A stretch of 60,728 nt of DNA from a virus. Position numbers and translations under genes: made by a program. The notes beneath the pieces were generated by a model. That model saw only the letters and a program-made list of their open reading frames with translations. It was not told the DNA's origin and did not search any database. The stretch's first letter is position 1; the number at the start of each line of letters is the position of its first letter. This document shows positions 25,703-34,384 of this stretch, one piece after another. The stretch lies in IMG/VR virus record IMGVR_UViG_3300025849_002055, positions 1-60,728 of that record; one strand, written 5' to 3'.

Positions 25703-26743
25703 TTACTCTGCATTTTTTAAAAAGTTTTCAAGTGATGTAAATGAGTTGCGTAACCAGCTATCCACATTAGCAAATGTAGTGTATAACTTGTCATACAAAA
25801 ACATTTTCTTGAATTGTACCATATCCAATCGGTCTGACCCAGTATCCATGATACTTCTAACATTTGATTTGATTGATGATGAAATATCGGGGTCTTTTAA
25901 TTGCATTAGATTGTAGTTCATATTGATAGTTGTCACATTTTCTAATAACTTTTGTGACAACTTATCATCACACTCCGTTGAACATTTATCAATGAATGTA
26001 TCTAAATTAAGAACATCCCCATTCAGGAATGACATTTTGCTATGAATTGTCTTAGGGCCAACACCTCGTATACCTGTTATATTGTCAGACTTATCACCTT
26101 CCATTACACGATAAAACACAAGATTTTGTGGTATAACCCCATACTCTGAGCTCACTAATGCCTCATCATACATTTTCTTCTTAGTTGGTGCCCACACTTT
26201 AATTCGTGGATTTACCAATTGTAGAAAGTCTTTGTCTGATGAAATGATTGTAACTTCTTTTTTAAAATAATGATTTGCTAACCATGCTATAATATCATCA
26301 GCTTCTACATAATCAATGTAAGTTAATGATATCGGTAATACTTGAAGATATTCTATAAGTCTAGCAAATTGCTTTCTCATAGATATGGATTGGTCTTCTA
26401 AATCTTCATAACCAACCAATCTATTAACCTTAGTTAATCCAGTTCGACCTTCCTTATATCCTTTATATACAGACTTTCTACGATTTGAACCACCTTTACC
26501 ATCGAATACAATTACCACACGAGTTGGTTTTAGTCTACGAATGGTTGCGGCGGTGGACAGTAGAAATCCTGTCACACCACCACAATGTTCACCATCGTCA
26601 TTCAAGGCAGGTACTGCCCCAAAGCATCTAATAAATTGATTAAGTCCATCAATGATTAAAACTTTATCATTTAATGATTCATCTTTTGTTTCATTATGTT
26701 CTTTACTAACTTCTTTGAGTAGTTCCTTATACCTATTATGCAT
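25703..26743 (-). CDS. rnh: 5'-3' exonuclease / RNase H, T4 Rnh-like
   Basis: The 346-aa protein is a FEN/PIN-type nuclease. Acidic metal ligands occur in LIIDGLNQFIRC, VIVFDGKGG, YVEADDIIAW and IISSDKDFLQL. The helix-hairpin-helix GDKSDNITGIRGVGPKT binds DNA. T4 RNase H (305 aa) removes RNA primers from lagging-strand fragments with gp32. This gene is coupled to UvsX by an 8-base overlap in the gp32-uvsX-rnh operon. It could also be called a flap endonuclease. Confidence 0.92.
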   Translation of the reverse strand: MHNRYKELLKEVSKEHNETKDESLNDKVLIIDGLNQFIRCFGAVPALNDDGEHCGGVTGFLLSTAATIRRLKPTRVVIVFDGKGGSNRRKSVYKGYKEGRTGLTKVNRLVGYEDLEDQSISMRKQFARLIEYLQVLPISLTYIDYVEADDIIAWLANHYFKKEVTIISSDKDFLQLVNPRIKVWAPTKKKMYDEALVSSEYGVIPQNLVFYRVMEGDKSDNITGIRGVGPKTIHSKMSFLNGDVLNLDTFIDKCSTECDDKLSQKLLENVTTINMNYNLMQLKDPDISSSIKSNVRSIMDTGSDRLDMVQFKKMFLYDKLYTTFANVDSWLRNSFTSLENFLKNAE

Positions 26744-27869
26744 CGAAATCTGTTAATTCAATATTATCAATATTTGACTCTTTACTTGATTCTTTGTAAG
26801 CCATAACATATGATTCACAAATTTTCTCGTAAATACTTGTTTTCAACTCTGGTCTATCTTCCAATAGCTTTTCAAAGTTCTTAGCTTGGAATTTAAGTTC
26901 CTCACCAGTTTCTGTATCTACATATGTGTACCAAGCACCTGCGATGTCTACCAATTTATAGGTTTTCATCATTTGTAACCATGAACCATAGTTGTCGATA
27001 CCTCTATCAAAGTAGATATCATAATCTACTGAGCGTAGTGGTGGCCCCATACGATTCTTAATTACTTGTGCACGAGTCTTAATACCCACAACTTGGTCAA
27101 CTCCACCAATTTTGGATTTAAGTTGTCCCATTTGCTTTAACCTTAATCTACACGATGAATGAAAAGCGATTGCTTTACCACCACTTGTAGTCCAAGGGTC
27201 ACCAAATGATACACCTAAACGAGTCCTTAATTGATTTGTAAAGATTAACGAAATTCGTTCTCTACCAATAAGATTAGTAACCTTTCTCATAGCTTTGGAA
27301 ATAATAATAGCTTTCTGAGTAGCATAACCAGCTTGGTCATAATCAGCTGATAACTCAACCTTAGTTGATGCACCAGCCACAGAGTCTACTACTATTGTTA
27401 CTAATTTCTTCTTATCAGAACTTCTTACAGATTCTATAATAGAGTCAATTGCTTCGAATATATCTTCTACTGATTCAAGAGGGACGTATAACATTTTTTG
27501 AATGTCAATTCCAATAGCTTGTAAAAACTCAGTATTACATGCATTCTCAGTATCTATATAGACACCAAGTCCACCTTGTCTTTGAGTATCTGCTATTGCG
27601 TGTGCAGCTAATAGTGATTTACCACTTCCTTCTAAACCAGTAATCTCAGTAATACGACCTACGGGTAATCCACCATTAGGTCTATTTGAGATTGCCAAAT
27701 CTAACATTGGAGAACCTGTCGAAACCCACCCATCAAGGTCAGTTGGAGTTTGTTCCCCACCATCCAAGAAGTAAGCCACCTTATTGGCGGACTTAAACTT
27801 CTTGTTTAGATTGGTAGCTAAGATTGAAGATAGTTCATCACGAACTGATTCTTTCTTCTTCTTTGCCAT
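26736..27869 (-). CDS. uvsX: RecA-like recombinase, T4 UvsX-like
   Basis: The 377-aa protein has the RecA core: Walker A TGLEGSGKS near residue 70, GVYIDTENA, Walker B VTIVVDSVAG, and the loop FTNQLRTRLGV. It forms filaments on single-stranded DNA and drives recombination-dependent replication. The C terminus is acidic (ELTDFDA). It follows gp32 by 3 bases and overlaps the RNase H gene by 8. T4 UvsX is 391 aa, so this is full length. Confidence 0.95.
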   Translation of the reverse strand: MAKKKKESVRDELSSILATNLNKKFKSANKVAYFLDGGEQTPTDLDGWVSTGSPMLDLAISNRPNGGLPVGRITEITGLEGSGKSLLAAHAIADTQRQGGLGVYIDTENACNTEFLQAIGIDIQKMLYVPLESVEDIFEAIDSIIESVRSSDKKKLVTIVVDSVAGASTKVELSADYDQAGYATQKAIIISKAMRKVTNLIGRERISLIFTNQLRTRLGVSFGDPWTTSGGKAIAFHSSCRLRLKQMGQLKSKIGGVDQVVGIKTRAQVIKNRMGPPLRSVDYDIYFDRGIDNYGSWLQMMKTYKLVDIAGAWYTYVDTETGEELKFQAKNFEKLLEDRPELKTSIYEKICESYVMAYKESSKESNIDNIELTDFDA

Positions 27870-27872
27870 ATG

Positions 27873-28634
27873 TTAGTTATTGAATAAATCGTCAAATGCT
27901 TCCTTTACATTAGATGCAGGAGAGGTAGCTTTTGTTTCGGTTTGAGTTTCAGCTTTTGGTTCTTGTTTCTTATCAGTAACTTCACCAGTATCTAACCATT
28001 CTTTCAACATTCCTTCCATTTCCTCATAAGAAACTTTTTTGAACATTGATGGTAGTTCGATTTGGTCTTTTACAGATTCTAAAACAGCCTTATCTTCAGA
28101 AATAGCCGTAGTATTAGGTTTAACTCTAATATACGTCTCTGGATAAGTTTTTCCTAACTCTGCAGCAGTTTTGAATTCTACTGTGATATCTCTACCATTA
28201 ACAGGGTCAGTTAAATCACCATAATCTGGGTCAGCGAAGAATCCAAGAAGTTCTTGGTAAACATTCTTACCGAATCCCCAAAACTTAACACCTTCTGACT
28301 CTTCACCTCTAACGATAACAGGAACATAAGTTCTCATTTTCGGAGTTAGTTTTCGAGAAAGTTGGTAATCATCTCTACTACCTGTTGATTTCAACTTTTC
28401 AGCGAACTCTAAGATAGGGTCTGCTTCACCATGTGAACTTGGAGAGATAATGTTCTTACCACCAAATCCAAAATGGAAAAATAGTTCAATAAACGGGTTA
28501 GAGGGATTGTGAATGTAAGGTAAAATCCTTACTTGTTGTTTGCCTGGCTGTGGTTTCCACAGGTTATCGGTCTTTGTAACTTTTGTCTGAAGTGTATTCA
28601 GACGGTTTCTGATTGCATTTAAATCAATTGCCAT
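27873..28634 (-). CDS. 32: Single-stranded DNA-binding protein, T4 gp32-like
   Basis: The 253-aa protein has the gp32 layout. A basic N-terminal B-domain-like region (residues 1-30) is followed by an OB-type core with aromatic residues (FFHFGFGGKNIISP, FWGFGKNVYQELLGF), and the tail is hydrophilic and glutamate-rich, ending EAFDDLFNN, for contacting partner proteins. The cysteine/histidine zinc site of T4 gp32 is not seen, as in many T4-like relatives. It is the first gene after the early promoter at 28674-28705, with a leader of about 40 bases that ends in an A-rich run. Confidence 0.9.
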   Translation of the reverse strand: MAIDLNAIRNRLNTLQTKVTKTDNLWKPQPGKQQVRILPYIHNPSNPFIELFFHFGFGGKNIISPSSHGEADPILEFAEKLKSTGSRDDYQLSRKLTPKMRTYVPVIVRGEESEGVKFWGFGKNVYQELLGFFADPDYGDLTDPVNGRDITVEFKTAAELGKTYPETYIRVKPNTTAISEDKAVLESVKDQIELPSMFKKVSYEEMEGMLKEWLDTGEVTDKKQEPKAETQTETKATSPASNVKEAFDDLFNN

Positions 28635-28673
28635 AATTTGCTCTTTTTTAATTATTAATTATTAACTATGTCA

Positions 28674-28705
28674 CTAATATACAACATTTGGGTGACAATA
28701 CCAAA
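28674..28705 (-). promoter_or_regulatory. Early promoter for the gp32-uvsX-rnh operon
   Basis: TTTG (28702-28705) and TATATTAG (28674-28681) are separated by 20 bases. Here the trinucleotide before the second box is TTG instead of TCG. Confidence 0.72.
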
Positions 28706-28739
28706 TGTATTCTTAATTATTTTTTATTTTTTTCAAATT

Positions 28740-28765
28740 AGTGGTATTTTCGTTACCGAACCACT
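28740..28765 (-). other. RNA hairpin with GNRA-type loop before the gp32 promoter
   Basis: On the minus strand, AGTGG pairs with CCACT, and an inner TTCG-GTAA-CGAA hairpin sits between them with a 4-base bulge. GTAA fits a GNRA tetraloop. No T-run follows, so it is not a plain intrinsic terminator. It could define the 3' end of the methyltransferase transcript or be an RNA-processing site. The rest of the 28635-28797 gap holds the promoter and AT-rich sequence. Confidence 0.4.
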
Positions 28766-28797
28766 CTATTATATATATCAAAATATATTTTAAAAAC

Positions 28798-29631
28798 TTA
28801 ATGTTCTTTAATAATTCTATTACTTTCCCCATTTTTATTCAGCTTACCATTATCCAACAACAAGGCCCATGACGAGTCTTCAAATAAAGTTAGGTTTTTC
28901 TTTAAATACGTTTCTCCAAATACAGTTTTAAGTGCTTCATGAACACCATCAAAACGTTGACCAAAGTCATGTCCTGACAAAATGTATTTGGTTTTTCTGT
29001 AAAACATATGAATATCGTTTAATACTGAATCGTAATCGTGTGCTGCGTCTATATAGGTTACATCAAAGTACTCATCAGGAAAATGAATGTCACCATTTCC
29101 GACTTCATATGAATATTTTTTAATATATTTAAGTTGATTACGATGATGTCTTGTATTCAGTGCGAATTCAGTTTTTACATTATCCCAATTTCTACCAGAC
29201 ATTTGATTATACTCTTCATAACCACTATGTGGGTCTATTGCTATTATCTCATCAAATAAACCACTTGATGCAATCATATGAGTCGATTCACCCATATAAC
29301 TTCCAATTTCACAAAAACGTCTTTTATTTTCAGGTCTAACACCCCAACCAGCTCCATATTGTGATGTATCTGGTTTATTTTGATAAAATCGGTCTATATA
29401 GTGAATAAATGATGTGAATCCAATATATTGTGGATTACGTCTAACTTCCCATGAAGGTGATTTTTTTCTCCACTCTTTTGGTGGGTTAAATCTTAACGTT
29501 TTACCTTCATTTGCTAAATCATTAGTAGTTGTATCAGGAGATGGGGATTCCCATTCATTAGCTGTATTAGGATGGTCTTGCACCTCAATTGGAGTCCAAT
29601 TAGTACTTATGTTTGTAACTTCTTGTTGCAT
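28798..29631 (-). CDS. Class I SAM-dependent methyltransferase (Methyltransf_24 type)
   Basis: The 277-aa protein has a proline- and threonine-rich N terminus (about 85 residues) before a Rossmann methyltransferase core. Motif I is FCEIGSYMGEST, IIAIDPHSG is the acidic strand-2 motif, and VTYIDAAHDYDSVLNDI is motif IV with the metal-binding style of Methyltransf_24 or cephalosporin hydroxylase-like enzymes. Such enzymes often methylate sugars or small molecules. The acceptor is unknown. It is transcribed downstream of two unknown genes at 29637 and 30037 that follow a late-type box. Confidence 0.8.
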   Translation of the reverse strand: MQQEVTNISTNWTPIEVQDHPNTANEWESPSPDTTTNDLANEGKTLRFNPPKEWRKKSPSWEVRRNPQYIGFTSFIHYIDRFYQNKPDTSQYGAGWGVRPENKRRFCEIGSYMGESTHMIASSGLFDEIIAIDPHSGYEEYNQMSGRNWDNVKTEFALNTRHHRNQLKYIKKYSYEVGNGDIHFPDEYFDVTYIDAAHDYDSVLNDIHMFYRKTKYILSGHDFGQRFDGVHEALKTVFGETYLKKNLTLFEDSSWALLLDNGKLNKNGESNRIIKEH

Positions 29632-29636
29632 TAAGT

Positions 29637-30026
29637 TTAATTTACGTTTACTATTCTAAATAAACTTGTTTTTAAGATTTTATGGCCAAGACCATCTGTT
29701 AAAATTACTGAATTTTTGTAATCTTCCCAAGAGACTTGGTATTTCTTATCAAGTACTCCACCATTTAGATTTGTTATTAATCTATTTAGAGCGTTGATTG
29801 TATATATTGTATTAGATTCCTTTTTACGATGTGTTAATATCGTGTTTGGAAGGAATTTACTATCTTCTGTTGGTATAATGTTGTAACTCACTACTAATTC
29901 TTTTGATGGGTCAAGTTTAAGTATAAATATTTTTCTACTATAAAGTTCAAAATTAGATTGAACGTCATGTAATACTTTTTCGAAATCAGATTCATTAGTA
30001 AATGTACATAATAATTGTGTTCTCAC
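29637..30026 (-). CDS. Protein of unknown function
   Basis: I do not recognise this 129-aa protein. It begins RTQLLCTFTNESDFEKVLHD, with strands and helices that suggest a small alpha/beta ferredoxin-like fold, and has no signal peptide or membrane segment. It lies 10 bases after the 696-aa gene and 5 bases before the methyltransferase, so it belongs to that transcript. Its start is preceded by an AGGGAGA stretch that could serve as a ribosome site. Confidence 0.6.
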   Translation of the reverse strand: MRTQLLCTFTNESDFEKVLHDVQSNFELYSRKIFILKLDPSKELVVSYNIIPTEDSKFLPNTILTHRKKESNTIYTINALNRLITNLNGGVLDKKYQVSWEDYKNSVILTDGLGHKILKTSLFRIVNVN

Positions 30027-30036
30027 TCATCTCTCC

Positions 30037-32127
30037 CTATATCTTTAAAGCAGATTTTACTTTACCTAATGAAAGTTCTTGTGTACCTTCAAAGTTGTAA
30101 CTATATCTACCAGTTGAATTTGTTCCCATTCTAAATTGTGAATATTTTAAATCACCCGTAGTTTCGTTTATACCACTTAACCCATATCCAGCTATGGTAA
30201 AATATGGACCTGATTTAGAATTTGCTCTTAAGTAAAATACAACTGTATCTGATAAATCTTTAGCTAATTTATTTTGAATAAATGTTTCTGAACCTGGATA
30301 TGCGGTAAATGCCGTTCCTTTACCATCTTTATCTAAACCGAATACTTTGTATAAAGGTAATGTTGTTTTACCATACACCATTTCTTTTTCCAACTCTACT
30401 AATTGTGAATATAGTGTTTTAGCATCACCAGTTAAATCACCCAATATACTTTTCAGTACAATTGCTGATTGGAAGTTTGTCAGTAGTTTAGCCACATCAT
30501 CTTTAGTTACGGGCGCAGTTAATGCAAGTTTTGAATATCCTTTAAAATAGAATGCTGGATTAGCCATTGAAGCTTTTACCAATGAACCCATTTCTTTATT
30601 AACATTATCTACTAATTTATTTAATACATTTTGGTTTTTTGCAATTGTATCAAACGAATCCCATATTTTTGGCTTCTTAGCTTCATTTAAAATACCTTCA
30701 TGTAATCCTGCTTTAAATAATTCCTTCTCTAATCTCTTAACATCAGATTTTGGAGATTTTTTGAATCCCTTTTCCATCTTTTTTAAGAATCCACTTAAGA
30801 ACGAACCTAATTTAGATATTTTTTCTAATAATTTAGAACCTAAACTTTTTATGAAGGTAACTCCTTTATTTAGAAAATCTCTTAAACCTTCATCTAATTG
30901 AACGGACTCTAATGCTAACTTCTTAACATCAGCTGAATCTAATAAACCATACTTATCTTTTAAGAAACCATATATCTTACCTAATTGAGCTGCACCTTTA
31001 CCTTTTTTAAGAGATACTTGTAAAAACTTAATATTTGTTCCTTTTATAGTACAAACACCTTTTTTATCGTATTCAACAGGTAACCCCTCATTTAGTTTAG
31101 ATATAAGTTCAGAACCTGGCACATTACATACAACACAATCGGCTGTATTATCTTTTACACCATCTACTAACTCAGAACGTTCTGTTGCTGAGTAGTATCC
31201 TTTAATATTTTTATGAATTAGGTATGGAGTTTTAAATGGTAGAATTCCTTGTGTAAATTTAGTCATACCTGCCATTAACTGAGCTATCATAAAATAATCA
31301 CCCAATGGCATTGAATCTAATTTACTTAAAATAGCATCTGGTTTAGCGTAGTCTCCACTACTCCCTAATGCTTTAATAAATCTATTTTTTACTGATTTAG
31401 TTACCTTTGCTAAATCCTCTTCAGTTTTAGCACTATCTAACTCCTTAAGAATACCAACACCATTTACATATAATCCCATACATGCCGCAGTTTCCATTGT
31501 ATCTGTATCAAAGTTTACATCAGTTGCCGATGCACCTTTTTTCATTTTACCAAATAAAGATTGTATGTTTTTATCACTTGCCGTAATAATATAGTTTTTA
31601 CCAGTATCATCAGCTGAGACATATACCGTTCTACCACTATTAATTTTTACCTCGATACCATCATCTGTTGGTGATATTTTATTAAATGGGCCTTTAGGTA
31701 CTCTTGTAGATGGTGGTAACCCCATTTTGAACAAATCTGCAGTATTCTTAAGTGGTAAAAATTTATCACCTACTGAATATTTGTTATCGTATATTGAAGC
31801 TTCACTAAGGATTTGACCTAATTCAATTAATAAGTTTTCTTTTAAATTATCTTTTGATTTTAATTCATCTCGCTCAGCAGCTGTCATCATTGCATACTTT
31901 TCATCTTCAAGCTCTTTTTCATCACCTGAGTCAGGACGTTCTTCGGCATTTTTACCAATTTCTTCTAAATATGCTTTGGCGAAGTCAGCGTCAACTTCAT
32001 CTGAAAGTATCTCGTATAGTGATTTTAAAAATTCTTCAGTATATACACCTTCAAATAATTTAGTGTCTATCTGATGATATACTTTTTTAAGTACTTTGTC
32101 TATAAATGATGTCTTGGAGTTCTTCAT
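30037..32127 (-). CDS. Large protein of unknown function, probably late
   Basis: The 696-aa protein has an acidic, helical N-terminal third (KNAEERPDSGDEKELEDEKY), a middle alpha/beta region, a hydrophobic-basic helical stretch near residues 405-460 (LGSKLLEKISKLGSFLSGF), and a polar C-terminal third with aromatic strands (GRYSYNFEGTQELSLGK). No catalytic motif stands out. A TATTTATA box begins 3 bases upstream of the ATG (32131-32138), so it may be expressed late, possibly as a virion or injected protein. It could be cleaved during maturation, but I could not confirm a protease site. Function is unknown. Confidence 0.6.
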   Translation of the reverse strand: MKNSKTSFIDKVLKKVYHQIDTKLFEGVYTEEFLKSLYEILSDEVDADFAKAYLEEIGKNAEERPDSGDEKELEDEKYAMMTAAERDELKSKDNLKENLLIELGQILSEASIYDNKYSVGDKFLPLKNTADLFKMGLPPSTRVPKGPFNKISPTDDGIEVKINSGRTVYVSADDTGKNYIITASDKNIQSLFGKMKKGASATDVNFDTDTMETAACMGLYVNGVGILKELDSAKTEEDLAKVTKSVKNRFIKALGSSGDYAKPDAILSKLDSMPLGDYFMIAQLMAGMTKFTQGILPFKTPYLIHKNIKGYYSATERSELVDGVKDNTADCVVCNVPGSELISKLNEGLPVEYDKKGVCTIKGTNIKFLQVSLKKGKGAAQLGKIYGFLKDKYGLLDSADVKKLALESVQLDEGLRDFLNKGVTFIKSLGSKLLEKISKLGSFLSGFLKKMEKGFKKSPKSDVKRLEKELFKAGLHEGILNEAKKPKIWDSFDTIAKNQNVLNKLVDNVNKEMGSLVKASMANPAFYFKGYSKLALTAPVTKDDVAKLLTNFQSAIVLKSILGDLTGDAKTLYSQLVELEKEMVYGKTTLPLYKVFGLDKDGKGTAFTAYPGSETFIQNKLAKDLSDTVVFYLRANSKSGPYFTIAGYGLSGINETTGDLKYSQFRMGTNSTGRYSYNFEGTQELSLGKVKSALKI

Positions 32128-32130
32128 AAC

Positions 32131-32138
32131 TATAAATA
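32131..32138 (-). promoter_or_regulatory. Putative late-type promoter box TATTTATA
   Basis: The coding strand carries TATTTATA only 3 bases ahead of the ATG at 32127. This is much closer than the usual 20-38 bases seen at the other copies, so if it is a promoter the mRNA would be leaderless. It may also be a chance match. Confidence 0.3.
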
Positions 32139-32139
32139 T

Positions 32140-33366
32140 CTAAATATTGGACTTAACCATGTGTCCGTAATTATTACCTATTTCTAAATCTGTTGGAAAC
32201 CCATCCATTTCCATTAATCTTTTTACTTCTAATATATAATCGTTATCAGATGGGTGGACATCAAATAATATAGAATCATATGTGTACAATACAGGTATGG
32301 ATTGTTGACCCATATCTAAACGATGTAACTTATCTAATATAAGTATGTTTCTTTCAGTCTCAACCGATTGTAAGATGTAATTAAATAGTTTATTTTTATT
32401 AAGTGAGTCGTTTATTTCTATTTTCCGGCTCATAATTGGTGTATTTGTGAATCGATTACGCAAAAAGTCCATCCATAGTGAGTTTATATACTCAGATGTT
32501 TTTCTGAAAAAGGGAATGTGGTAATATTCGTCCTCTACTCCACCATATAGTTGTCTAAATGTGATTGCTTTTGCTTGACTTATATCTTTACCATATTGAT
32601 TTGCCAACCACGCATGTGCTTTTATATCTAATGGGATATCTACCCCTATTAATTTAGCAATTAGTCGTAGGTGATACCCATCAAAATCCAATTGGTATAA
32701 TTTACCACCCTCAAATCTTGATATAAATCTGTCTCTAACCCCACCATCTTTTTTTAATGCTGCGTAATTAACCCCATCAAATGTATTTGAAGGTCTTGAT
32801 GTTGTCGTAAGTGTATTATATTGAGTATATTCAGTTGTATGTAAATCCGTATAAAGTCCATTCTTTTCAACCCATTGTAATGCTTTCACATATAGTTGTG
32901 AGAATTTAGAAATTTTTGAGTCGACAAAAAGTTTCTTCCAATCTTCGAATTGTTCATAGTGTTTCCAAATTGGAATAAGGTCGTTTGCTTTAGGTGCTTG
33001 TCGTCTTCTGAATATAGTGTAGATAGGTTTCTCCTCTACATCAAAGTTTTTAGCTTGCCAAAACAACGACATTTCCAAATCATGCATATTTGGTAAAAAA
33101 TCATAATGATATAGAAAGTCCTTCATACCTACTATGTACACTTCGCTGAATTGACTAAAGTCTACCATTTCATCGACAACATCTGCATCAATGTTATGAT
33201 AGTTAATAAAGAGGTCTAAGACCCCATCTGATAATATTAATGAAGATATCCTTGATAACTTAGGATGTTTGTCTAAGCTCGTTAAAATAGGGTACACGAG
33301 CACCTTTTCCCTTTGGAGTTGGGAAATGTGTTTATTAAGTTGTTTTTGACTATCTACAATTTTCAT
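32140..33366 (-). CDS. Divergent family-A DNA polymerase-like protein
   Basis: The 408-aa protein aligns by eye with the polymerase domain of Pol I. SRPSNTFDGVNY (190-201) fits the template-binding motif, QLDFDGYHLRLIAKLIG (225-241) fits motif A with the catalytic Asp227, AKAITFRQLYGG (265-276) fits the O-helix AKAINFGLIYG, and YTYDSILFDV (361-370) fits motif C. There HDE has become YDS, so the second catalytic Asp (364) remains but His and Glu are lost. The Glu of motif A is His here, and the O-helix arginine is also changed. About 150 N-terminal residues have no clear exonuclease motifs. It has its own early promoter. The window also encodes a full family-B polymerase. Confidence 0.75.
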   Translation of the reverse strand: MKIVDSQKQLNKHISQLQREKVLVYPILTSLDKHPKLSRISSLILSDGVLDLFINYHNIDADVVDEMVDFSQFSEVYIVGMKDFLYHYDFLPNMHDLEMSLFWQAKNFDVEEKPIYTIFRRRQAPKANDLIPIWKHYEQFEDWKKLFVDSKISKFSQLYVKALQWVEKNGLYTDLHTTEYTQYNTLTTTSRPSNTFDGVNYAALKKDGGVRDRFISRFEGGKLYQLDFDGYHLRLIAKLIGVDIPLDIKAHAWLANQYGKDISQAKAITFRQLYGGVEDEYYHIPFFRKTSEYINSLWMDFLRNRFTNTPIMSRKIEINDSLNKNKLFNYILQSVETERNILILDKLHRLDMGQQSIPVLYTYDSILFDVHPSDNDYILEVKRLMEMDGFPTDLEIGNNYGHMVKSNI

Positions 33367-33372
33367 TACTAA

Positions 33373-33403
33373 CTAATATACGAAAAATAAATGAGACTAC
33401 AAG
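33373..33403 (-). promoter_or_regulatory. Early promoter for the PolA-like gene
   Basis: TATATTAG (33373-33380) with CTTG (33400-33403) 19 bases upstream on the coding strand, a one-base variant of the family. The ATG at 33366 is 6 bases after the box, so the transcript is nearly leaderless. Confidence 0.65.
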
Positions 33404-33420
33404 TATTTTTACACTTATTT

Positions 33421-33675
33421 TTAATAAATTCGTGCATCGGTGATATTGTAATTGTATAAAATACCACAATCATCATCTTCATCAACAATATTTTCGGTAA
33501 CCTTACAATAATGTGGTAGTATTTCTTGTAAACCTTCGAAATCTACTTTTTGCCAATATCCAAATCTAAGTGTTATTCCCTTACCTCTTGTAAAGTAAGC
33601 ATCATATCCGATTTCAAAATCAGATGAACCATACCACTCTTTTATTTCTTTAAATTTTTTATATCCTAATCTCAT
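33421..33675 (-). CDS. Small early protein of unknown function
   Basis: The 84-aa protein is not recognised. It is rich in aromatic residues (GYWQKVDFEG, FEIGYDAYFTRG) and has an acidic stretch EDDDCG near residue 70. The start overlaps the stop of the 54-aa gene as ATGA (33672-33675). It is the last gene of the small-gene cluster from the promoter at 34908-34939. Confidence 0.6.
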   Translation of the reverse strand: MRLGYKKFKEIKEWYGSSDFEIGYDAYFTRGKGITLRFGYWQKVDFEGLQEILPHYCKVTENIVDEDDDCGILYNYNITDARIY

Positions 33676-33836
33676 ACTACAAATTCATAATTTTCGGATT
33701 CCAATGCCATTTCTTTATCATATTCAGAACCATCTGATAAATTTTGTAATTGCATCATATCGATATACTCTTCGGTTGTTATGTAACCACCATTTACACC
33801 TACCCATAGGTCTATTACTAAATTTGTTTTATCCAT
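33672..33836 (-). CDS. Small early protein (54 aa)
   Basis: The ATG at 33836 opens a 54-aa frame (MDKTNLVIDLWVGVNGGYIT and onward) ending in a TGA that overlaps the next start as ATGA. The composition is acidic and coding-like, and the frame fills what would otherwise be a 179-base gap in a compact cluster. No homologue is recognised. The ATGA junction is the strongest evidence that it is translated. Confidence 0.65.
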   Translation of the reverse strand: MDKTNLVIDLWVGVNGGYITTEEYIDMMQLQNLSDGSEYDKEMALESENYEFVV

Positions 33837-33854
33837 TTTTTATTATTTTAATTA

Positions 33855-34061
33855 TTATTTATTTTCGGTTTTTTTATCTTCTGGCCAATCAAAGCCTTTT
33901 ATCCTATTAGTGGTAAGTGCCCATATGAATAGTTTAGAAAACAATTCATCTGTACTAAAGGACTCTAATTCTTCTTGAGTCAAAGCCATATCTTTTTGGA
34001 ATGCTCCTATTAATATAGGTAGATATGTACTAATAATATATTCTTTTTCTTTACTTACCAT
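33855..34061 (-). CDS. Small early protein (68 aa)
   Basis: This 68-aa acidic protein has a hydrophobic N-terminal helix (YIISTYLPILIGAF) and ends in a lysine/glutamate-rich tail. It overlaps the upstream 110-aa gene by 11 bases. The function is unknown. It belongs to the small-gene cluster that in other phages would be host-takeover genes. Confidence 0.6.
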   Translation of the reverse strand: MVSKEKEYIISTYLPILIGAFQKDMALTQEELESFSTDELFSKLFIWALTTNRIKGFDWPEDKKTENK

Positions 34062-34383
34062 ATCCTATGAATTCTATGTTAATATCGTTTACAATTTTAA
34101 GTTTATTTACAGAGTAATCCCACTCTTCGTTCAACCAATAGTTTTGAACATTCTCTAACTCTTTCAAACACTCATCATACAACTCTTCGATTTCATAACC
34201 ATCACCAAACTTAATACCACCACATAGTGATATCAAATCGTTTAGTTTATCAAAATCATTTTTGTTATTTTTGATACTGAGTAATATCTCAGCTTTCATC
34301 AAATCAGCTACTTTGTCATTGTGGTCATACATTTCTTTTGACCAAGGTTTTGTAATTTCTATTCCGTATTTCATATTTTTCAT
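34051..34383 (-). CDS. Small early protein (110 aa)
   Basis: The 110-aa acidic protein is mostly helical (WSKEMYDHNDKVADLMKAEI and KLNDLISLCGG). No known domain is recognised. It lies 1 base after the 71-aa gene stop and overlaps the next gene by 11 bases. A second in-frame ATG at codon 4 (MKYGIE) could be the real start. Confidence 0.6.
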   Translation of the reverse strand: MKNMKYGIEITKPWSKEMYDHNDKVADLMKAEILLSIKNNKNDFDKLNDLISLCGGIKFGDGYEIEELYDECLKELENVQNYWLNEEWDYSVNKLKIVNDINIEFIGYGK

Positions 34384-34384
34384 T

